A DNA stretch of 57,372 nucleotides from Pseudomonadota bacterium. GTDB taxonomy: Bacteria > Desulfobacterota > Binatia > UBA1149. Below are positions 17,524 through 25,007 of this stretch, piece after piece. The position numbers were made by a program, and so were the translations under genes. A model generated the notes under the pieces. It had not been told where the DNA came from. It ran no database searches and saw only the letters and a list, made by a program, of their open reading frames with translations. Location: the NCBI GenBank assembly GCA_014382245.1, contig JACNKC010000085.1:1-57372 (forward strand), written 5' to 3'. How positions within the stretch are numbered: position 1 is the first letter of the stretch; each line of letters starts with the position of its first letter.

Positions 17524-19383
17524 TCAAGCCCCGGGTATCAACGCTGGCGATTCATCGGTGGCCAGCTGGCCCGCGGGTGCGAGGCTTGCTTCGTGTACCC
17601 CCGAGTTAACAACGAGATCGGCCACGCGAAGCGCCGAGTCGCGATCGCCGAAGCCGACCGCGAACAGCCCCAGGCCGCTTCCGTCTTCCAACCTGCGAGT
17701 CTTCAAGGACACCCCTGCCTCCTGGCTGCTCACGAGGTCGCGCATACCGTCAAGGCGTTCAAAACTACCGCTCGCCACCAACAGGACCTGCCAGCCGCCG
17801 GGGTTGCCAGCGCTGACCATTGCCCGCGCGTCGTTGAAGGGCAGGAACAGGGTGCCGCCAACCACCAGCTTCCTGGGGTTACCCAGCCCAGGGTTGGCTT
17901 CAAAAATACGATCGAGTGTTGCCGGGAGTGTGTTTCCGTAAGCCGCCTCGGCGATATCCCAGATAGTGTCGCCGTTTTTGACCAGCACGTCCCTGCCCGC
18001 CGCTACACCCGCGCCCGCAGTTATGTACAAGGCCGGCTTCGCCGGACGACTGGTGTCGTAAAGTCTGGCTGCGGTTGACCTGGCGAGTATCGCCGCAAGC
18101 CGCGTGCTGGCAGAAACACCCTCGAGGAGTTTCGCGCTGGGCTGGCTGGCAAGCTCGTTAGCGGCTGCTGCAGCGCCGAGCGCCTCAGCCGCCGTCTCCC
18201 CAGCCGCCGTCTCAGCCAGCGGCCTTGCCGCAACGCTGCCGGTCAACACGGGCAGCTCCTGCGTTCCGGCCGTCGCAACGGAGGAACCCTTGTCCACTTC
18301 CTCGCCCCGGCTGATAACTTCAGCCTCCGTGGGAGAGCTCTTGTCGGCGACAAAAAGGAGCGACTCGGCCGCGGGGACTGAGTTGACTGCAAGCGACCTC
18401 TCCTGCTCGGTAGCTGCCAATGCGCTGTAGGCGGGCTTTTCTGCCGCCGGGCCAACCACGTTTGCCCAGGCGAGGCCCAGGACCAGCGAAACGGCCACGG
18501 CCGCAACCGCCACACGACGGCCCTTGTGACCCATAGCGCCGCGCATACGAACGATCGTGGCCCAGGAGCCAAGGCCGGTGGAGCCCTCCACATCGCGCAC
18601 CGCTTCGTTCATCAACCTGCACCCGACCCGCTTGCGCCCGGCGGCAAAAGCTATAAGCAGGGCGTTATCACAAACCACGTTCACCAGGCGGGGTATCCCT
18701 GCCGAGGCCATCCACACCAACCGAAGTGCCGTAGAACTGAACACGCCGAGCTCTTTGCCACCCGCGCCCCTGAGGCGCGTGGTCACGTAAGCGCCGATTT
18801 CGCCCTGGCTCAAGGGTTCCAGTCTCGCCCGCGTACCGATGCGCTGCCGCAACTGCCGCAGCGAGGGATCCCTGAGTTTTTCTTCGAGTTCGGGCTGTCC
18901 CGAAAGAACTATCTGCAGCGTTTTTTCCTTGGAAGTTTCAAGGTTGGTGAGCAACCTCAGGCCCTCGAGCACGGTATTGGGCAAGGTCTGGGCTTCGTCT
19001 ATGAGCACGACCACGTTGCGACCCTCGACCAGGGACTCAAGGAGAAAACTGTTCAACCTGTCGAGCATCCCGAGCCTGGCGCAGCCCTCGACGTCAAGAC
19101 CTAGTTCCATGCAGATATACTCGAGCAGTTCGTCAAAACTGACACCGGGGTTAAAGATGAACACCACCGTGCTCTCGCCCTGCAGCTCTTCGGCGACGCG
19201 CTTGAGCAGCGTGGTTTTACCGGTACCGGCCTCGCCCACCAGGGAGATGCAGCCCTTGCGCGCCCGTATTCCGTACAGCACCGACGCCAGTGCCTCCCGT
19301 GTAGTCGGATTGACGTAATGAAAACGCGGGTCGGGTGTCAGGTTGAAGGGGTCTTCCGACAGTCGGTAGAAATGAGCGTACAT
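17524..19383 (-). CDS. GspA/ExeA-like AAA ATPase with TM helix, LysM and SPOR-like domains
   Basis: 619 aa. The ATG at 19383 has GGAGG nine bases upstream; the frame stays open further upstream through the promoter region but is not coding there. Residues 1-~270 are an ExeA-type AAA ATPase: MYAHFYRLSEDPFNLTPDP opening, Walker A GEAGTGKTT at ~50-58, Walker B VVLIDEAQ at ~125-132, SGQPEL sensor. A helix at ~285-305 crosses the membrane. A low-complexity Ala-rich linker, a LysM domain (NGDTIWDIAEAAYG) and a C-terminal SPOR-like domain follow. The N-terminal part matches the ATPase family of exosortase/PEP-CTERM polysaccharide loci. It probably couples cytoplasmic ATP to peptidoglycan at the export site. 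Confidence 0.87.
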   Translation of the reverse strand: MYAHFYRLSEDPFNLTPDPRFHYVNPTTREALASVLYGIRARKGCISLVGEAGTGKTTLLKRVAEELQGESTVVFIFNPGVSFDELLEYICMELGLDVEGCARLGMLDRLNSFLLESLVEGRNVVVLIDEAQTLPNTVLEGLRLLTNLETSKEKTLQIVLSGQPELEEKLRDPSLRQLRQRIGTRARLEPLSQGEIGAYVTTRLRGAGGKELGVFSSTALRLVWMASAGIPRLVNVVCDNALLIAFAAGRKRVGCRLMNEAVRDVEGSTGLGSWATIVRMRGAMGHKGRRVAVAAVAVSLVLGLAWANVVGPAAEKPAYSALAATEQERSLAVNSVPAAESLLFVADKSSPTEAEVISRGEEVDKGSSVATAGTQELPVLTGSVAARPLAETAAGETAAEALGAAAAANELASQPSAKLLEGVSASTRLAAILARSTAARLYDTSRPAKPALYITAGAGVAAGRDVLVKNGDTIWDIAEAAYGNTLPATLDRIFEANPGLGNPRKLVVGGTLFLPFNDARAMVSAGNPGGWQVLLVASGSFERLDGMRDLVSSQEAGVSLKTRRLEDGSGLGLFAVGFGDRDSALRVADLVVNSGVHEASLAPAGQLATDESPALIPGA

Positions 19384-19470
19384 AGCTTGCTGCCTCCGCG
19401 ATGCTCGTTGTCCGTTCGGCGCCTGCCTGGCTCCGAGCGCGGACGGGATTTCATCGCTGTGAGCAAATGA

Positions 19471-19485
19471 GCAACCCCCGTGCCA
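19471..19485 (-). promoter_or_regulatory. Sigma-54 (-24/-12) promoter for the ATPase gene
   Basis: The minus strand reads TGGCAC-GGGGG-TTGC, an exact RpoN consensus. Initiation near 19459 gives a ~75-nt leader to the ATG at 19383, which has a good GGAGG site. Confidence 0.85.
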
Positions 19486-19487
19486 TT

Positions 19488-19609
19488 CCCCCCCTGTCGG
19501 GTAGGAGTTGCCCCCCGAGTGGGTATTCCTGAAATACCCACTGTTCAAGCGCCTTTCCGGGGTTTTTGTTGGACGGGATGCGAGACGGCCTCCCCCCCTG
19601 TGGGTGGGG
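19488..19609 (-). promoter_or_regulatory. Three CCCCC-N4-GGGTRGG-type candidate activator sites
   Basis: Copies are at 19488-19505 (spacer tgtc, GGGTAGG), 19511-19527 (spacer gagt, GGGTATT) and 19592-19609 (spacer ctgt, GGGTGGGG). The first two start 23 nt apart, as the first two copies upstream of the export operon start 24 nt apart. A GGGTTTTTGTTGG segment at ~19559-19571 parallels the one at 17402. Activator-binding function is inferred. Confidence 0.5.
19518..19542. repeat. Perfect 10-bp inverted repeat, probable operator/enhancer
   Basis: Arms AGTGGGTATT and AATACCCACT flank a five-base spacer (cctga). The dyad is about 60 bases upstream of the predicted initiation site and overlaps one CCCCC-N4-GGG element. 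Its size and symmetry fit a dimeric regulator site such as one for a Fis-domain NtrC-type activator. Confidence 0.6.
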
Positions 19610-19631
19610 CGAGCCTTGCGAAATCAAGAGA

Positions 19632-21056
19632 TCATTGCAGCGCTGCACGGCCAGCCGGGTTGTTACCCTGCCCCCGGAACTCCTCGCGACGTAAACCGTG
19701 GGATTTCATCTTGCGGTGCAACGTGGCCGCGTCGATCATCGCGTGTCCCGCGCTGACCGCTATGGCTCCTGCATTACGCGCCAGCAACGATTCCAGGTAC
19801 TCTCTTTCAGCGCGCCGGAGGTACTCCTTGAGGGGTAAGCGGAGGGCTCCGCTTGCCGCCTGCCCACCCGCACCACGGAGTTTACCCGGGGTGCTCGAGG
19901 GAATATCGATCTCCGACAAGGCTGTCCCCCTGCACTTGATGATGGCCCGCTCAACTACGTTTCTCAGTTCACGGATGTTGCCTGGCCAGTGGTAACTCAT
20001 CAGTTCACGAAGAGTTTTGTTCGAGGTGCTCTTGATGTGCCGTTCCACGGCTATCGGGTTGGATTTCAACAGGTCGGCCACCAGCAGGGGCACGTCCTCG
20101 ATCCTGTCCCTGAGTGGCGGCAGGTCAACCGGCACTACGTTTATGCGGTAGAAAAAATCTTCGCGCATTTCGCCGCGCTCAACCATCTGGTCGAGGTTGC
20201 GGTTGGTAGCCGTTATTACCCGAAGATCTACGTTCAACAGCCGGTTTCCACCGAGTTTCTCGATCTCCCTCTGCTCCAGCACTCGCAGCAGCTTGAGTTG
20301 CATGGCCAGCGAGATGCTCTCGACCTCGTCGAGAAACAAGGTGCCGCCGCTGGACAGTTCGACCTTGCCCACGCGGTCGGCCACCGCGCCTGTGAAGGCC
20401 CCCTTTTCGTAGCCCAAGAGCTCGCTCTCGAGCAGGGTTTCGGGAAAAGCCGCGCAGTTGATAGCCACGAAACGGCCTTCTTTGCGGCGGCCCTGGTAGT
20501 GGATCGCCCTGGCTATGAGTTCCTTACCCGTGCCCGATTCTCCGGATATGAGAACCGTAGCGTCGTTGTGGGCGAGAGACTCTACTGTCTCGAAAAGTTC
20601 GTGCATGACCGGGTTGCGACTGATCATGTTGGCGAACGAAAAACGTTCGCTGAGCTGACCACGCAGGTAGCTGATCTCGTCGATTAACTTGCGCTTCTCC
20701 ATGACCTTTTCGGCAGCAAGAAGTATGTCTTCGCGCTCAAAAGGCTTTGTGATGTAATCTTCGGCGCCGTGCCGCATGGCTTCGACAGCGCCCTTTATAG
20801 AGGCGTAGCCAGTGACGATAATCACCGGCATATCGGGCCAACGCTCGCCAACTTCGGTCGTGAGACTCAGGCCATCGCTGCCAGGCATCTTCAAGTCGAC
20901 CAGGGCCAATGAAAACACCGATTCTTCGAGTAATTCCAGTGCCTCGCGAGCAGTGCCCGCGCACTCCACGGTGGCGTTTCGCTCCCTGAAAAGGTCTTCC
21001 ATCTGTCGGCAGATCAAGGGATCGTCGTCTACGACCAGTATCCTCGCATTTTCCAT
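19632..21056 (-). CDS. NtrC-family sigma-54-dependent response regulator
   Basis: 474 aa. The receiver domain has Asp54 as phospho-acceptor (LVDLKMPG) and Lys104 in ITKPF. The AAA domain has GESGTGKE at ~172-179, the sigma-54 contact loop GAFTGA at 219-224 and FLDE at 241-244. The C-terminal Fis-type HTH ends the protein. No sensor kinase is encoded in the window, so it is an orphan here. It lies directly upstream of two perfect sigma-54 promoters driving the polysaccharide genes, which strongly suggests it activates them. It resembles the response regulators found in PEP-CTERM/exosortase loci. Confidence 0.93.
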   Translation of the reverse strand: MENARILVVDDDPLICRQMEDLFRERNATVECAGTAREALELLEESVFSLALVDLKMPGSDGLSLTTEVGERWPDMPVIIVTGYASIKGAVEAMRHGAEDYITKPFEREDILLAAEKVMEKRKLIDEISYLRGQLSERFSFANMISRNPVMHELFETVESLAHNDATVLISGESGTGKELIARAIHYQGRRKEGRFVAINCAAFPETLLESELLGYEKGAFTGAVADRVGKVELSSGGTLFLDEVESISLAMQLKLLRVLEQREIEKLGGNRLLNVDLRVITATNRNLDQMVERGEMREDFFYRINVVPVDLPPLRDRIEDVPLLVADLLKSNPIAVERHIKSTSNKTLRELMSYHWPGNIRELRNVVERAIIKCRGTALSEIDIPSSTPGKLRGAGGQAASGALRLPLKEYLRRAEREYLESLLARNAGAIAVSAGHAMIDAATLHRKMKSHGLRREEFRGQGNNPAGRAALQ

Positions 21057-21106
21057 TCTTTCTTACCCCGGGTTCTCGTTCAGTTGTCCGCGATGCCGCG
21101 GCCACA

Positions 21107-21128
21107 GTTGTTGCAGCTCTGCAACAAC
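21107..21128. repeat. Palindrome upstream of the NtrC-type regulator gene
   Basis: Perfect 10-bp arms GTTGTTGCAG and CTGCAACAAC around a CT spacer, 51 bases upstream of the regulator start. Related half-sites (TTGCAG, TTGCGCAA) follow at 21145-21165. On the minus strand it directly precedes TGGCCG-CGGCA-TCGC, an imperfect sigma-54-like element. An operator for autoregulation is more likely than a terminator because no T-tract follows. Confidence 0.5.
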
Positions 21129-21169
21129 GCTACGCGTTTAAGTTGCAGTTGCGCAACCGCTTTCTCGTC

Positions 21170-21559
21170 TCAGGAATCGAGGCCGATATAACTGTCAGCT
21201 TCATATCTCGCCAGTATCCGCTGACGTGTAGCCACAGATCCCAGGCCCAGGCCTTCGCAAACGTTGTTGAACGAAAAGGGCGAGTTCCAATCGTTGGTCT
21301 TGATCCAGAATTCGGCCTGCCGCGCAAGTATCTCCGGGTTCTGCCGGGGGCGTCGGAGCTCACGGCGATAGCAGGCAATGGCATCCTCGAGAATGGCGAG
21401 CATGAGCGCCTGCTCAGGCGTCCATTCGATATGCTTGTTGTACTCTTCGGGCTCGGGTCCGCCGCCGTAGTGAAAAATCTGGCCGCTGAGCCTCTCGCCG
21501 TCTATCTCTTTGCCGGCGGTGGCCACTGCTGACTGCTGGTCGTTACAAGTCGAATTCAT
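21170..21559 (-). CDS. Small conserved-type protein with HTH-like C-terminus
   Basis: 129 aa, preceded by the strong ribosome site AGGGAGGAAAGGG and an ATG at 21559, which decides the start against longer upstream frames. The mid region WTPEQALMLAILEDAIACY and the C-terminal PFSFNNVCEGLGLGS followed by RQRILARYE look like a helical, HTH-like fold seen in delta-type hypothetical proteins. No enzymatic motif is visible. It sits 113 nt upstream of the NtrC-type regulator on the same strand and may have its own sigma-54 promoter. A regulatory role is inference. Confidence 0.7.
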   Translation of the reverse strand: MNSTCNDQQSAVATAGKEIDGERLSGQIFHYGGGPEPEEYNKHIEWTPEQALMLAILEDAIACYRRELRRPRQNPEILARQAEFWIKTNDWNSPFSFNNVCEGLGLGSVATRQRILARYEADSYIGLDS

Positions 21560-21587
21560 TCCCTTTCCTCCCTGGATTGCGTATTCG

Positions 21588-21605
21588 CCTTGCAGCATTG
21601 CAAGG
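21588..21605. repeat. Inverted repeat CCTTGCA-gcat-TGCAAGG
   Basis: Seven-base arms around four bases, 29 nt upstream of the ATG at 21559. It shares the TTGCA half-site with the palindrome at 21107-21128 and overlaps the -12 region of a candidate sigma-54 promoter. Confidence 0.45.
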
Positions 21606-21614
21606 TCGCGGCCA
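21600..21614 (-). promoter_or_regulatory. Candidate sigma-54 promoter for the 129-aa gene
   Basis: The minus strand reads TGGCCG-CGACC-TTGC followed by A. The invariant GG and GC are present with correct spacing, and only the last two bases of the -24 box differ from consensus. Predicted initiation near 21588 leaves a short leader with the strong ribosome site. Confidence 0.5.
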
Positions 21615-21771
21615 GAAGGAGGTGGTAGATAAAAGTGGCTTTTTACCTGGCTAAACGAGGAGGCCGCGCGCTGCCAGCGCACGAACTTGAACGCTGGCGC
21701 AGGCTCGACGCACAGCAATGAACACGCGAAGCGGCCGCGGGCCGATCGCGCGCTGGAGAAAAGACTTGCGA

Positions 21772-23436
21772 TCAGGCGGCCAGAAGTTGCCGGCCGATGA
21801 CCTTGAGTTCGAGTATGGGCTTGACGCCCTCGAAGATGGGGAGCACCTGGGCGTCGACAACGTAGCGCGAAATCGGGTACTCCTCGGCGTAGCCCCATCC
21901 ACCGTGCAGCAACTGGGCCTCCTGGCTGACCGCAACCGCCACGTCGCAGGCTAACAGCTTGGCCATGGCCGGCACGAGCGAAGCCGACTCGTCCTTGTCG
22001 AACTCAAGGGCGGCGTGGTAAGTCAGCTGTCGCGCTCCCTGCAGCCTGGAGGACATCAGCCCGAGCTTGTATTGCGTGAGCTGAAAATCGATGATCGGTC
22101 TCGAGAACTGGCTGCGGTCGCTGGCGTAACCTGCTGCCGCCTCGAGACAGGCCTGGCCCAGTCCGGTGGCGCGACCACCGGTCTGCAGTCTTCCCGCCGC
22201 AAAGCCGTTCATCTGCAGGTAAAACCCTCGGTTGAGGCCTTTCTCCTCGCCCACCAGGTTTTCTACTGGCACGAAGTAGTCTTCAAAAGCCAGCGTGAAC
22301 GAGTGCATGCCCCTGTAACCCGGCGTGCGGTCGGCCTTGCCCGAGAGGCTGCCTCCGCCCGGCTGCTTCATTATAAACTCGTGCCCGTCGAAACGGTCTT
22401 TTTCGACCATGAACAGAGACAGGCCCTTAGCCCCGGCCGACATGTCGCTACTCGTTCGCAGCAGCACTGCCAGCACGTCGGCGCGCCCCGCAAAAGTACA
22501 CCAGGCCTTGGCTCCATTGATGAGGTAGCCCTTGCGTCCGTCCTGCTCGGCAGCTTCGGCCTTGCAAGCCACCGACGCCACGTCAGAACCAACGTCGGGT
22601 TCGGTGACCGAGATACCGACCATGACTTCGCCGCTGGCCACGCGCGCCAGCCAGGCCGCCTTCTGTTCTTCGGTTCCGCCTTGAAGCAGGGCCTTGGTGA
22701 GAATCTCGGGGCGCGTAATCAGGCTGCCAGCCGCCGCCAGCGACACCCGCGACAGCTCCTCGGTAGTCATGATCATGGCAAGGTTACCCATGCCCAGTCC
22801 GCCGTATTCTTCGGGTACCGACATGCCGAAGTAGCCCATCTCGGCCATCTTGCTAATCAAAGAATCCGGCACCAGGTCGTCTTCACGATGAATGTGCTCG
22901 GCCAGTCCCTCGACTTCCTGGTCGGCGAAAGCCCGCACCGAGTCGCGCACCATGACAGCGTCTTCGTCCGCCAACCAGCCGTTATTGATCCCCCGGGATT
23001 CGGCGACCGCCCGGCCTATGCCCCGAACTCGTTTTTCATCGGCAAACTCGCAGAGCAACGCGCGCGTGGCATCCGACCCGATGGTCTGCTCAAACAAGCC
23101 GTCGGGCAGCCCGTAATCCGGTCCGGCAAGTGCCATTTCTCCCAACAGCGAAGCCGCCACGCCTGCACTGAAAACCGCAGCCTGGTCGAGCATCACGCCG
23201 TCGGCGGCCCCCGCGTCTCCAGCCTGCCTGCTGTAGGCGGTCAGCGCCTTACAAGCCGCGAGCTCGGTTGCAACATAAGCTATGCGCTCGGTGAGCACCT
23301 GCTGATCATCGATTTTGCGCCCACCGCCGGTGGACTCCGAAGCCGAAGCTATGGCGGCGTCAACAACCGAGGATATCGTGTCGTTGAGGCCGTCTATTTC
23401 GTCGATCGAAATCGACCTGTAATCAGTATCCGTCAT
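21772..23436 (-). CDS. Long acyl-CoA dehydrogenase, (2S)-methylsuccinyl-CoA dehydrogenase-like
   Basis: 554 aa, about 150 longer than typical acyl-CoA dehydrogenases owing to an N-terminal helical extension. The core has VPEEYGGLGMG, TEPDVGSDVAS for flavin binding, GYRGMHSFTL and the catalytic glutamate in PIFEGVKP near the C-terminus. Length and the GYRGM segment resemble methylsuccinyl-CoA dehydrogenase (Mcd) of the ethylmalonyl-CoA pathway. No other gene of that pathway is in the window, so the substrate is uncertain. FAD-dependent, cytoplasmic, and apparently transcribed alone. Confidence 0.82.
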   Translation of the reverse strand: MTDTDYRSISIDEIDGLNDTISSVVDAAIASASESTGGGRKIDDQQVLTERIAYVATELAACKALTAYSRQAGDAGAADGVMLDQAAVFSAGVAASLLGEMALAGPDYGLPDGLFEQTIGSDATRALLCEFADEKRVRGIGRAVAESRGINNGWLADEDAVMVRDSVRAFADQEVEGLAEHIHREDDLVPDSLISKMAEMGYFGMSVPEEYGGLGMGNLAMIMTTEELSRVSLAAAGSLITRPEILTKALLQGGTEEQKAAWLARVASGEVMVGISVTEPDVGSDVASVACKAEAAEQDGRKGYLINGAKAWCTFAGRADVLAVLLRTSSDMSAGAKGLSLFMVEKDRFDGHEFIMKQPGGGSLSGKADRTPGYRGMHSFTLAFEDYFVPVENLVGEEKGLNRGFYLQMNGFAAGRLQTGGRATGLGQACLEAAAGYASDRSQFSRPIIDFQLTQYKLGLMSSRLQGARQLTYHAALEFDKDESASLVPAMAKLLACDVAVAVSQEAQLLHGGWGYAEEYPISRYVVDAQVLPIFEGVKPILELKVIGRQLLAA

Positions 23437-23572
23437 CTGCTTAGCTCCACTCGTCCGCTTATAAAATCCAAGAACCCGGCAACATACGGCGCAACAGTTT
23501 GGCAGTCAAAACAGGCCGAGGTCGCCCGTAGCTCGAAGCAAGTGGCGCCTTGAGCCGGCAGCGCGCAGACTG

Positions 23573-24901
23573 CTACAGGTAGCCCAGGGCCTTGAGACGC
23601 AGCCGGGTGCCTTCGTCCATCGGCAGGGGCTCGGGCGCGACCGCGTTTTTTTCGAGTTCGCCGCTCGTGCGCCCAAGGACACCACGCAGCCGTGCAGCAG
23701 TTTCTTCATGCGCGTAGCGCATGTCAGCCAGCTCGGCCGGATCGAGGCCAAGGTCGTAAAGCTCGCCGGTGACCGTGCGCCCCCCTCCCCGCTGTCGACG
23801 GGTTTCTATGAATTTGAATCCTCCGTCCACCACCGCGCGCAGCTCTATCCCCATTGGTCGTTCCAGCGTCGGCACCAGGGTTTCCATGTAGACCGGGCGC
23901 GGCTCCAGGGACTCGCCCCTGGCCAGTGGCAGCAACGAGCGGCCGTCGAGGCCAGCGGGAACCGCCAAGCCCAGCAATTCGAGCACCGAGGGCAACAAGT
24001 CAACGTGACCCACCGCCTGGGCCACCACGGCACCCGCCGGTAAGGTCCCCTCCAATGTCATCACCAGGGGAACGTGCTGGGTAGAGTCGTAGAGGTAGCG
24101 ATTGTGCAACGCCTCACCGTGGTCGCCCAGTCCTTCGCCGTGGTCAGAAGTAAAAATCACCAGGGTGCGTCCCGGCATCTTCTGCACGGCCGCCAGCAAT
24201 CGCGACAACTCGTTGTCGGCAAACGCGAGCTCGGCGTCGTAGGCGGAAGAAAACCGTCCCGCGTACTCCGCCGGCGCAGCATAGGGCCAATGCGCGTCGA
24301 AGTAGTGCACAAAGAGAAACCAACGCTCGTCGCGTTCGCCCAGCCAACCCAGCGCCCTGTCGGTCACCTCGTCACCGCCACGCTCAAAATCGACAAAGCT
24401 GTGACCAATCCAGCTGCCCGAAGAATCGGCAGAGCGGTGCCTATAGCGCGCCGTGAGAGCCGACGAGCTGAAGTCGTCGTCGTAGTGATCAAACCCCTGG
24501 TCCAGGCCAAAACGAGCCGCCAGCGGAAAAGCCCCGATGACCGCGGCGGTGTCAAAGCCATCCGCTGCCAGGATCTCGGCCAGCGTGAGCCGCTCGTCGG
24601 CGAGGCGGTACTTGCCATTGCAGCGCACCCCGTGAGACGGGGGCAACAGGCCGGTAAACATGGAGCTATGCGATGGCAGGGTCGAGGGCACGTGCGAGTA
24701 CGCCCTCTCGAAGAGAACACCCCGCTGGGCCAGCGCGGTCACGGTCGGGGTGGTCTGGCTGCGGTAACCGTAGGCCGTAAAATGGTCGGCCCGCGCAGTG
24801 TCGAACGACACGAAGAGCACATTATCCGCGAGCGGGGCTTGGGTACAGCCCACCAGCAGTGAGACAGCGAGCAGCAAAACGGCCTTTCCTGCGCTGGTCA
24901 T
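23573..24901 (-). CDS. Sulfatase/alkaline-phosphatase superfamily lipoprotein with Thr nucleophile motif
   Basis: 442 aa. A lipoprotein signal ends in LLVGC (Cys19); the ATG at 24901 is chosen because the signal peptide begins there. The N-terminal metal motif is NVLFVSFDTARADH. Where sulfatases have C/S-x-P-x-R, this protein has TLPSH at 74-78, so formylglycine formation is not expected. Thr-type members act as phospho- or phosphoglycerol-transferases or phosphatases. FTSDHGEGLGDHGE gives the second metal site. Substrate unknown; probably periplasmic face or outer membrane. Confidence 0.85.
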   Translation of the reverse strand: MTSAGKAVLLLAVSLLVGCTQAPLADNVLFVSFDTARADHFTAYGYRSQTTPTVTALAQRGVLFERAYSHVPSTLPSHSSMFTGLLPPSHGVRCNGKYRLADERLTLAEILAADGFDTAAVIGAFPLAARFGLDQGFDHYDDDFSSSALTARYRHRSADSSGSWIGHSFVDFERGGDEVTDRALGWLGERDERWFLFVHYFDAHWPYAAPAEYAGRFSSAYDAELAFADNELSRLLAAVQKMPGRTLVIFTSDHGEGLGDHGEALHNRYLYDSTQHVPLVMTLEGTLPAGAVVAQAVGHVDLLPSVLELLGLAVPAGLDGRSLLPLARGESLEPRPVYMETLVPTLERPMGIELRAVVDGGFKFIETRRQRGGGRTVTGELYDLGLDPAELADMRYAHEETAARLRGVLGRTSGELEKNAVAPEPLPMDEGTRLRLKALGYL

Positions 24902-25007
24902 CGACGCATTGTACCAGCCCCGGCCGCTGGTCGTAATGCCCCTCCCCCGCCCGCCGGAGCTGGCCCGTCTCCTTGCAGCACGAGAGATCGCATGAAAGAA
25001 AACTTCC

